The notes beneath the pieces were generated by a model. The model saw only the letters and a list, made by a program, of their open reading frames with translations. It made no database searches and was not told the DNA's origin. A stretch of 64,000 bases of DNA from Halomonas salinarum. Lineage in GTDB: Bacteria; Pseudomonadota; Gammaproteobacteria; Pseudomonadales; Halomonadaceae. Each line of letters begins with the position of its first letter. Within the stretch, counting starts at the first letter, position 1. Of this stretch, positions 55,319 through 64,000 are shown piece by piece. Location of the stretch: assembly GCF_012062845.1 (NCBI RefSeq), contig NZ_WWNB01000010.1, positions 1-64,000 of the forward strand, given 5' to 3'. The translations under genes and the position numbers were made by a program.

Positions 55319-57601
55319 TCAAGGTTCCGCGAGTTCTTCTTCGGTGGCGAGGTGCAACTCGTCGCTGCTCTCGTCCAGTGTCACGTGAACGACCCCACCT
55401 TGCTCGGCCAGGTTGCCGAACAGAATCATCTCGGCCAGTGGCTTCTTGAGCTTTTCCTGAATCAGGCGAGCCATCGGGCGCGCCCCCATGTCGGGATCAT
55501 ATCCACGCTCAGCCAACCAGGCACGCGCGTCCTCGTCGACGTCAAGCTGCACCCGTTTCTCATCAAGCTGGGCCTGGAGCTCAACCAGGAACTTGTCGAC
55601 CACGCTGCGCACCACTTCGGCGGGCAGCGAGCTGAACGGAATAATGCCATCCAGACGGTTGCGGAACTCCGGTGAGAAGGTCTTGCGAATCACCTCCATG
55701 CCATCGGTCGAATGATCCTGCGGATTGAAGCCGATGGAACGACGCGTGATCTGCTCGGCCCCGGCATTTGAGGTCATGACCAGCACGACATGGCGGAAAT
55801 CCGCCTCTCGGCCGTTATTGTCAGTCAAGCGGCCGTGGTCCATGACCTGCAGCAGCAGGTTGAAGACATCCGGATGAGCCTTCTCGATTTCATCAAGCAG
55901 CAGCACGCAATGCGGTTGCTTGGTGACGGCTTCCGTCAGAAGCCCGCCCTGGTCATAGCCAACATAGCCTGGCGGTGCACCGATCAAGCGCGACACGGTG
56001 TGACGCTCCATGTACTCGGACATGTCGAAGCGCACCAGCTCGACCCCCATTAGCGAGGCCAACTGGCGAGCCACTTCGGTCTTGCCAACACCGGTGGGGC
56101 CACTGAACAGGAAGCTGCCAACAGGCTTGTCCGGCGACTTGAGTCCCGCCCGAGACAGTTTGATGGCGGCTGCCAGGCCCGTGATCGCCTCGTCCTGACC
56201 GAAGACCAGCATCTTCAGGTCACGCTCGAGATTCTCGAGTAGCTTGCGGTCGGAGTTGGAGACACTCTTCGGCGGAATACGGGCAATGGAGGCCACGACC
56301 GCCTCGACCTGGTCGACGTCGATGGTATCCACCCGCACTTCTGGCGGCAGCAACCGCTGATGGGCACCAGCCTCATCGATCACGTCGATGGCCTTGTCCG
56401 GCAGGTACCGGTCATTGATGTAGCGATCAGCAAGCCGCGACGCGCTCTCCAGCGCCCCATCGGTATACTTGAGCTTGTGATGCTCCTCGAAGCGGCCGCG
56501 TAGTCCCTTGAGAATGCGGATGGTGTCCTCGACGGACGGCGCCATGACGTCGACTTTCTGGAAGCGACGCGCCAGTGCCCGATCCTTCTCGAAGATCCCA
56601 CGGAATTCCTGGAACGTAGTCGAACCGATGCAGCGCAACTCTCCCGATGAAAGCAACGGCTTGAGCAGATTGGAGGCGTCCATGACCCCGCCAGAGGCTG
56701 CGCCAGCACCGATCACGGTATGGATCTCATCGATGAACAGGATCGAATTGGGCTGCTTCTTGAGCTCGGCCAGCAGGCTCTTCAGACGCTTTTCAAAGTC
56801 GCCCCGATACTTGGTACCGGCGAGCAGTGCGCCCATGTCCAGGGAGTAGACGACCGCGTCGGCAATCACCTCGGGCACGTCTTCCTCGACGATACGCTTG
56901 GCCAGGCCTTCCGCGATGGCGGTCTTGCCCACGCCAGCCTCGCCCACCAGCAGCGGGTTGTTCTTGCGCCGGCGGGCAAGGATCTGCACCACGCGCTCGA
57001 GTTCATGGTCGCGACCGATCAGCGGGTCGATCTTGCCGAGGCGCGCCTGCTCATTCAGGTTGGTGGCGTAACCGGTCAGCGGGTGGGCATTGCCCTCGCT
57101 GACGCCCTCTTCGGCCTCCTCGGCGTCCTGAGACGGCGAAGACGACGACTGCTGGCCATGTCCCGAGACCTTGGAGATGCCATGGGCGATGTAGTTAACG
57201 GCATCCACTCGCGCCACATTCTGCTGCTTCAGGAAGTAGACCGCCTGGCTTTCCTGCTCGGAGAAGATCGCCACCAGCACATTGGCCCCGGTGACCTCGC
57301 TCTTGCCGGAGGACTGTACATGGAAGACCGCACGTTGCAGCACACGCTGGAAGCCCAGGGTCGGCTGCGTTTCACGGTCGTTCTGATCCTCGGGAATCAG
57401 CGGCGTGGTGGAATTAATGAAGTCCTGCAGATCCGAGCGCAACTTGTCCAGATTGGCACCGCAGGCACGCAACACGTCTGACGCTGAAGCATTATCCAGC
57501 AGCGCCAATAGCAGGTGTTCGACGGTCATGAACTCATGACGCTTGGAACGCGCCACGGTAAAGGCCGTATTCAGCGTGAGTTCGAGTTCTTTGCTCAGCA
57601 T
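55319..57601 (-). CDS. clpA: ATP-dependent Clp protease ATP-binding subunit ClpA
   Basis: The 760-residue AAA+ unfoldase begins [35 protein letters not shown], the ClpA N domain that binds ClpS. AAA domain 1 has [17 protein letters not shown] and [30 protein letters not shown] domain 2 has [36 protein letters not shown] and the C-terminal [24 protein letters not shown]. It feeds substrates to ClpP. ATG 57601 is the family start. It is transcribed after clpS. Confidence 0.97.
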   Translation of the reverse strand: MLSKELELTLNTAFTVARSKRHEFMTVEHLLLALLDNASASDVLRACGANLDKLRSDLQDFINSTTPLIPEDQNDRETQPTLGFQRVLQRAVFHVQSSGKSEVTGANVLVAIFSEQESQAVYFLKQQNVARVDAVNYIAHGISKVSGHGQQSSSSPSQDAEEAEEGVSEGNAHPLTGYATNLNEQARLGKIDPLIGRDHELERVVQILARRRKNNPLLVGEAGVGKTAIAEGLAKRIVEEDVPEVIADAVVYSLDMGALLAGTKYRGDFEKRLKSLLAELKKQPNSILFIDEIHTVIGAGAASGGVMDASNLLKPLLSSGELRCIGSTTFQEFRGIFEKDRALARRFQKVDVMAPSVEDTIRILKGLRGRFEEHHKLKYTDGALESASRLADRYINDRYLPDKAIDVIDEAGAHQRLLPPEVRVDTIDVDQVEAVVASIARIPPKSVSNSDRKLLENLERDLKMLVFGQDEAITGLAAAIKLSRAGLKSPDKPVGSFLFSGPTGVGKTEVARQLASLMGVELVRFDMSEYMERHTVSRLIGAPPGYVGYDQGGLLTEAVTKQPHCVLLLDEIEKAHPDVFNLLLQVMDHGRLTDNNGREADFRHVVLVMTSNAGAEQITRRSIGFNPQDHSTDGMEVIRKTFSPEFRNRLDGIIPFSSLPAEVVRSVVDKFLVELQAQLDEKRVQLDVDEDARAWLAERGYDPDMGARPMARLIQEKLKKPLAEMILFGNLAEQGGVVHVTLDESSDELHLATEEELAEP

Positions 57602-57758
57602 GGCAGTCCCCTTCTCGCCACCTCGGGCGTCGGCCGGCAATCGCCGGCAATTTCACCATCGGGTACATTCTCGGGATTCACAAGCTCGAGGTTCGAGCCG
57701 GTCATGCCGATCCTGCACTGGCTGTATTCCGTTTGCCTGACAATCAGCTTGCCAGTCG

Positions 57759-58088
57759 TCAGTCGGCTGTGTCGATATCGCACAAAAGCGGGTGTTGACA
57801 CTCCTTTGCATATTGATTGACTTGATGGCTTTTGGTTTCAGCAATGTCGCGGGTAAAAATCCCACAGGTCGCTTTGCCTTGGGTATGCACTGCCAACATC
57901 ACTTGCACGGCCTTTTCACTGTCCATGTTGAAGAAGGTCTGCAGCACCTCGACAACGAACTCCATCGGCGTGAAGTCATCGTTGTGCAAGACCACCTTGT
58001 ACATGGGCGGCGGTGCCAGATCCGGCTCGGCATTCTCAACCGCTACGTCATCATCGCCCTCTTCCTGAGGGTCGGACGGCCGTGTCAT
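57759..58088 (-). CDS. clpS: ATP-dependent Clp protease adaptor ClpS
   Basis: The 109-residue adaptor brings N-degron proteins to ClpA. It has an acidic, disordered N-terminus ([15 protein letters not shown]), then [61 protein letters not shown] and NEHPLL-like ECQHPLLC. The N-degron pocket residues (N-D-D-T-P-M and H) are conserved. ATG 58088 has GGAAG 6 nt upstream and gives normal length; an ATG at 58145 is the alternative. clpS, clpA, aat and bpt together form a complete bacterial N-degron set in 5 kb. Confidence 0.95.
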   Translation of the reverse strand: MTRPSDPQEEGDDDVAVENAEPDLAPPPMYKVVLHNDDFTPMEFVVEVLQTFFNMDSEKAVQVMLAVHTQGKATCGIFTRDIAETKSHQVNQYAKECQHPLLCDIDTAD

Positions 58089-58338
58089 GCCAGCTTCCAG
58101 TGACGCTATGGCGTGACTAGTGTAAGGGTCGTCTATCTTGAACATAAAAGGCGTTACCCATCTTCTCAAGCCGGTAATCCATGAACGCATCAACTGTAGT
58201 TGGACGCCAAGGCTCGCCGGGGGTTCAGTTCATAAGATGCGGCCGTGATGCGCCGCTTGCAAGGCCCTTGCTCGTATGGGCCTTCAAGATCGCTTACCAG
58301 GCACGCTGCGCAGGCGCTTTGTCGAGAACGTAAAACGT

Positions 58339-58371
58339 AAAGGGCCCTCGTCCGCCAGGCGGACGAGGGCC
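58339..58371 (-). terminator. Rho-independent terminator of icd
   Basis: GGCCCTCGTCCGCC (58343-58356) is mirrored by GGCGGACGAGGGCC (58358-58371). On the minus strand the stem is followed by CTTTACGTTTTACG. It lies 35 bases past the icd stop. Confidence 0.8.
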
Positions 58372-58405
58372 GGAGCACATGCGTGCCGAGAGCAACGAAA
58401 GACGC

Positions 58406-60712
<2,307 letters not shown>

Positions 60713-60925
60713 TCAGGGGCTCATTGCAACCTGCCCGGCAAGGGGATTGCGCCGGGTATTTCAGGGAACATCTGCGCCCAGCAAGGTGTTGTCAGCAGGC
60801 CCCAGCTGGGTCGAGGGCGCTTCCGGTAAGCTGGCGCATTATATCAGCGTGCTCGACTCGGCGCATAAGCAATAATGCTAAGACGCCCCTGCCATCCCAC
60901 GCCGCTTGCCGGTAAGCTAGTGCTC

Positions 60926-61621
60926 ATGAGCACTCTCTACCTCCTACACAAGCCTTTCCGGATGCTATCCCAGTTCACCGACCGCTCCGGCGAACCCGGA
61001 GAGCGGCGCGCCACCCTGGCCGATGTCATCCAGGTGCCGGATATCTATCCGGCCGGGCGCCTCGACTACGACTCCGAGGGTCTGCTGCTGCTTTGTGACG
61101 ACGGCGAACTGATCCACCGCATCGCGCATCCCAAGCACAAGCAACCCAAGACCTATTGGGTACAGGTAGAGGGCGAACCCGACGCGGCAGCGCTGGAGGC
61201 CCTGCGCCAGGGAGTATTGCTCAATGATGGCCCGACGCGGCCCGCCAAGGTACGCCGACTCGACGCGCCACCCGTCGGTCCACGCAACCCGCCGGTACGC
61301 GAGCGTCGCCAGATTCCTACCCGCTGGCTGGAACTGACCATCAGCGAGGGACGTAACCGCCAGGTGCGCCGCATGACCGCTGAAATCGGCCACCCTACCC
61401 TGCGTCTGATCCGCGTCGCCATCGGCGCCTGGCGACTCGACGGTCTGGCAGCCGGGGAATGGCGCCGCCAAACGCTACATGCCCCGTCCAAGCCCCAACG
61501 CCCCGGCGAGCAAGGCAAGGCAGGCAAGCAGAGGGCGAAGGGACGGGGCGAGCAGGCAAAGGGTGACCAAAACGGAAACGTAAGCAGCCGACAGCGCAAG
61601 ACGTCACGGGGGAAACGATGA
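60926..61621 (+). CDS. rluE: 23S rRNA/RsuA-family pseudouridine synthase (RluE-like)
   Basis: The 231-residue enzyme lacks an S4 domain, as RluE does, starting MSTLYLLHKPFRMLSQFTD. It has the catalytic Asp in YPAGRLDYDSEGLLLLCDDGELIHRIAHP, KTYWVQVEGEPDAAALEALRQGV and WLELTISEGRNRQVRRMTAEIGHPTLRLIRVAIG. RluE makes pseudouridine 2457 in 23S rRNA. The last 45 residues are basic, Gly, Lys and Gln rich. Its TGA overlaps the ATG of the Nudix gene (ATGA). Confidence 0.88.
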   Translation: MSTLYLLHKPFRMLSQFTDRSGEPGERRATLADVIQVPDIYPAGRLDYDSEGLLLLCDDGELIHRIAHPKHKQPKTYWVQVEGEPDAAALEALRQGVLLNDGPTRPAKVRRLDAPPVGPRNPPVRERRQIPTRWLELTISEGRNRQVRRMTAEIGHPTLRLIRVAIGAWRLDGLAAGEWRRQTLHAPSKPQRPGEQGKAGKQRAKGRGEQAKGDQNGNVSSRQRKTSRGKR

Positions 61622-62067
61622 GTCGCTGGTCGCCTCGGGTCACGGTGGCCACCGTGATCGAACGTGCCGGACGCTTCCTGATGGTCGAGGAGGACCGTGG
61701 CAGGCCTCATACGCTATTCAACCAGCCCGCCGGCCACCTGGAGCCCAACGAAGGCATACGCGCCGCCGCTGAACGTGAAATCCGTGAGGAAACCGCCTGG
61801 CACGTAGGCATCACGGATTACCTGGGCCTCTATGTTTACCACTCGCCGGACGGCCTCACCTTCCATAGCCACGGTTTTTCCGGCATGGCACTGGCGCACC
61901 TCGGTAATGACCTGGACCCGGATATTCTGGCGATCCACTGGCTGACGCTGGATGAGCTCGAGACGCTGGAAAGAGCCGGTCGACTGAGAAGCCCGCTGGT
62001 GATGCGGCGAATCCGCGATGTGAAACGAGGCCGCACCTTCCCTCTGGATGTGATCCAGGAACGCTGA
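61618..62067 (+). CDS. nudJ: Nudix hydrolase (NudJ-type phosphatase)
   Basis: The 149-residue protein has RVTVATVIERAGRFLMVEE, LFNQPAGHLEPNEGIRAAAEREIREET and then GLYVYHSPDGLTFHSHGFSGM. The Nudix box is nearly standard, except that the usual Gly after EET is Ala. NudJ acts on nucleoside di- and triphosphates and on thiamine pyrophosphate precursors. It overlaps rluE by four bases and leads toward mnmA, as in related genomes. Confidence 0.88.
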   Translation: MSRWSPRVTVATVIERAGRFLMVEEDRGRPHTLFNQPAGHLEPNEGIRAAAEREIREETAWHVGITDYLGLYVYHSPDGLTFHSHGFSGMALAHLGNDLDPDILAIHWLTLDELETLERAGRLRSPLVMRRIRDVKRGRTFPLDVIQER

Positions 62068-62155
62068 CCCTATCCTGACGCAAGGGGCGCCTCATTGCCG
62101 GGCGAATAGGCAACAACGGCGCAACACGTGGTCGAAGCAGCCTGTCACTATCGTG

Positions 62156-62161
62156 TATAAT
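62156..62161 (+). promoter_or_regulatory. Candidate -10 element for mnmA-hflD
   Basis: A perfect TATAAT at 62156-62161 lies 51 bases before the mnmA start at 62212. No good -35 box is seen 16-18 bases upstream, so this could be an activator-dependent or weak promoter. Confidence 0.4.
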
Positions 62162-62211
62162 CCCCGCCCATTTAACGCCACTCCATTCCCCTCATGACGT
62201 CGAGAGCGCCT

Positions 62212-63354
62212 ATGTCAGTTGCTGCCGGGTCATCCGCCGCGCACGCCCCCACGGCGGGCAAGGTCATCGTCGGCATGTCCGGCGGTGTCGACTCCTCCGT
62301 GTCCGCCGTCCTGCTCATGGAGCAGGGCTACCAGGTCGAAGGCCTGTTCATGAAGAACTGGGACGAGGACGACGGCACCGAATACTGCACCGCCAAGGAG
62401 GACCTGGCGGATGCTCAGGCGGTCTGCGACAAGCTTGGCATCAAGCTGCATACGGCCAACTTCGCCGCCGAGTACTGGGATAACGTCTTCGAGCATTTCC
62501 TTGCCGAGTACCAGGCCGGGCGCACGCCGAATCCCGATATCCTGTGTAACCGCGAGATCAAGTTCAAGGTGTTCCTCGAGTACGCCGAGATGCTCGGCGC
62601 CGAGAAGATCGCGACCGGCCACTATGTGCGCGAAGGCCTGCGCCAGGGCCGCCCGCGCCTGCTCAAGGGCCTGGATACCAACAAGGATCAGAGCTACTTC
62701 CTGCACGCCGTGCCGGAAGCCGCGATCGCCCGCACGCTGTTCCCGGTGGGCGAGCTGGAGAAGCCCGAGGTTCGTGCCATCGCCGAGCGTCATGACCTGG
62801 TCACGGCGCGCAAGAAGGATTCCACCGGCATCTGCTTCATCGGCGAGCGGCGCTTCTCCGATTTCCTGCGCCAGTATCTGCCGGCCCAGCCGGGTGTCAT
62901 CGAGACCCCCGAAGGCGAGGTCATCGGCGAGCATATCGGCCTGATGTACTACACCCTGGGTCAGCGCCAGGGTCTCGGCATCGGTGGCCTGCCAAACCAC
63001 CCGGACGCCCCCTGGTATGTGGCCCACAAGGATCTTGTGCGCAACGTGCTGATTGCCGTGCAAGGCAAGCACCATGCACTGCTCTACAGCAATCGGCTGA
63101 TCACCGAGCCGATGGACTGGGTCGCCGGCGAAGCGCCCGCCATCGAGGGTCGCTTCATGGCCAAGTCCCGCTATCGTCAGGAGGATGTCGCCTGTTTCAT
63201 GCGCACCCGAGAGGACGGCGGTGTCGAGGTCATCTTCGATGACCCTCAGCGCGCCGTGACACCGGGGCAATCGCTGGTGCTCTACGACGGCGACATCTGC
63301 CTGGGCGGCGGCGTGATCCTTAACACCTGGCAGGACAAGGAGCGCCGCTCATGA
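62212..63354 (+). CDS. mnmA: tRNA-specific 2-thiouridylase MnmA
   Basis: The 380-residue enzyme makes 2-thiouridine at position 34 of Glu, Gln and Lys tRNAs. It has the PP-loop [36 protein letters not shown], the first catalytic Cys in [13 protein letters not shown] and the second in [18 protein letters not shown] 62212 is chosen because GAGAG stands 7 nt upstream; ATG 62194 is six codons earlier. Its stop overlaps the hflD ATG (ATGA). One substrate, tRNA-Glu(TTC), is encoded three times in this window. Confidence 0.95.
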   Translation: MSVAAGSSAAHAPTAGKVIVGMSGGVDSSVSAVLLMEQGYQVEGLFMKNWDEDDGTEYCTAKEDLADAQAVCDKLGIKLHTANFAAEYWDNVFEHFLAEYQAGRTPNPDILCNREIKFKVFLEYAEMLGAEKIATGHYVREGLRQGRPRLLKGLDTNKDQSYFLHAVPEAAIARTLFPVGELEKPEVRAIAERHDLVTARKKDSTGICFIGERRFSDFLRQYLPAQPGVIETPEGEVIGEHIGLMYYTLGQRQGLGIGGLPNHPDAPWYVAHKDLVRNVLIAVQGKHHALLYSNRLITEPMDWVAGEAPAIEGRFMAKSRYRQEDVACFMRTREDGGVEVIFDDPQRAVTPGQSLVLYDGDICLGGGVILNTWQDKERRS

Positions 63355-63986
63355 CCACGCCGATTCATCGTGCACCGGATTCCCCCATCAGCCGTCAGGT
63401 ACTGGCCCTGGCCGGTGTCTTCCAGGCTGCGGTCGTGGTCGACGAGCTGGCTCGCACCGGCCAGGTCGACGAACGCGCCTGGCAGACACTGATCCGCGCC
63501 ACCGTCGACACCGACCCGGAAAGCTTCGAGGCCATCTACGGCGGCCACCCCAACTACCTGCGCCAGGGCCTGGATACCTTGAACGCCGTGGTCGGCAAGC
63601 GCCAGGCCAACCCGGTGGTGCTGCGTTACGGTTTCTCGCTGCTGCTGCTGTCGCAGAAGCTGCGCAAGAACCCGCAGATGATGGACACCCTCGGTACCCG
63701 GCTGACCCGCGTTCAAGGCCAGGCCAGCCATTTCGGCGATACCCACGAGAACGTGGTGGCAAGCCTTGGCGAGATTTATCAGGACACCATCTCGACCTTC
63801 CGTTACCGCATCGTGGTGCAGGGCGAGCCGAGTCTCCTGCAACAGCGCATGATGCCGGAGCGGGTGCGAGCCGCCCTGCTGGCCGGCGTACGCTTCGCCC
63901 TGCTATGGCATCAGCAGGGTGGTCGGCGCTGGAAACTGATCTTCCAGCGTGGCGCCATGCGGCGCGCCCTCGATGAACTCAGCTAA
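63351..63986 (+). CDS. hflD: High-frequency lysogenisation protein HflD homologue
   Basis: The 211-residue helical protein matches the HflD family: [99 protein letters not shown] and [25 protein letters not shown]. HflD is a peripheral membrane protein; in E. coli it binds the phage lambda CII protein. It overlaps mnmA by four bases, the usual arrangement (mnmA-hflD, often then purB beyond the window). Confidence 0.94.
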   Translation: MTTPIHRAPDSPISRQVLALAGVFQAAVVVDELARTGQVDERAWQTLIRATVDTDPESFEAIYGGHPNYLRQGLDTLNAVVGKRQANPVVLRYGFSLLLLSQKLRKNPQMMDTLGTRLTRVQGQASHFGDTHENVVASLGEIYQDTISTFRYRIVVQGEPSLLQQRMMPERVRAALLAGVRFALLWHQQGGRRWKLIFQRGAMRRALDELS

Positions 63987-64000
63987 TCCTTGACCTGCTG

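Noticed and set aside
62230-63270. 346-codon minus-strand frame opposite mnmA
   Set aside because: Shadow of mnmA.

Overview
This window looks like chromosomal DNA of a moderately halophilic gammaproteobacterium, most likely a Halomonas relative (Halomonadaceae). The evidence is high GC, acidic proteins, gammaproteobacterial housekeeping families, a large NAD-dependent glutamate dehydrogenase, a monomeric isocitrate dehydrogenase, a Na+/H+ antiporter and a K+ channel. The block rarA-lolA-ftsK-aat-bpt-infA-clpA-clpS-icd-rluE-nudJ-mnmA-hflD follows, as I remember it, the gene order of Pseudomonas. The identification is by inference; no search was run.

Layout. 1-5.1 kb: tail of an unknown gene, a two-gene RND efflux pump (adaptor plus permease) and a SpoIIAA-like protein. 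5.2-11.6 kb: a DUF3617 protein, O-acetylhomoserine sulfhydrylase, a K+ channel with RCK domains and its small membrane partner, an Old Yellow Enzyme and a CIA30 protein. 11.7-19.7 kb is the most accessory part: a decayed IS630-type transposase, a bacteriophytochrome-GGDEF protein, a very large membrane GAF-PAS-LOV-GGDEF-EAL protein, a decayed IS1595-type transposase and tRNA-Ser. 19.8-24.3 kb: thioesterase, nitroreductase, a queF-yadH-yadG cluster and three tandem tRNA-Glu/tRNA-Gly pairs behind one strong promoter. 24.6-32.5 kb: msrB, ylqF, alaA, htpX, nhaC, pdxB, a WGR-like protein and a glutaredoxin-like protein. 32.5-39.0 kb: an 86-bp tandem repeat made from the 3' end of rlmKL, then rlmKL, rmf, pyrD, an encapsulated-ferritin-like protein without an encapsulin, and mgtE. 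39.1-47.0 kb: gdhB, trmA, murI and a hemerythrin-like protein that has lost most iron ligands. 47.3-64.0 kb: the conserved housekeeping block.

Most notable points: two neighbouring photoreceptor proteins for cyclic-di-GMP control, one phytochrome-based (red/far-red) and one LOV-based (blue), the LOV domain apparently lacking the usual signalling glutamine; tandem amplification across the stop codons of two neighbouring ribosome-related genes (rlmKL and rmf); and an orphan EncFtn ferritin lacking the encapsulin-targeting tail. No CRISPR array, intact insertion sequence, prophage or rRNA operon is visible.
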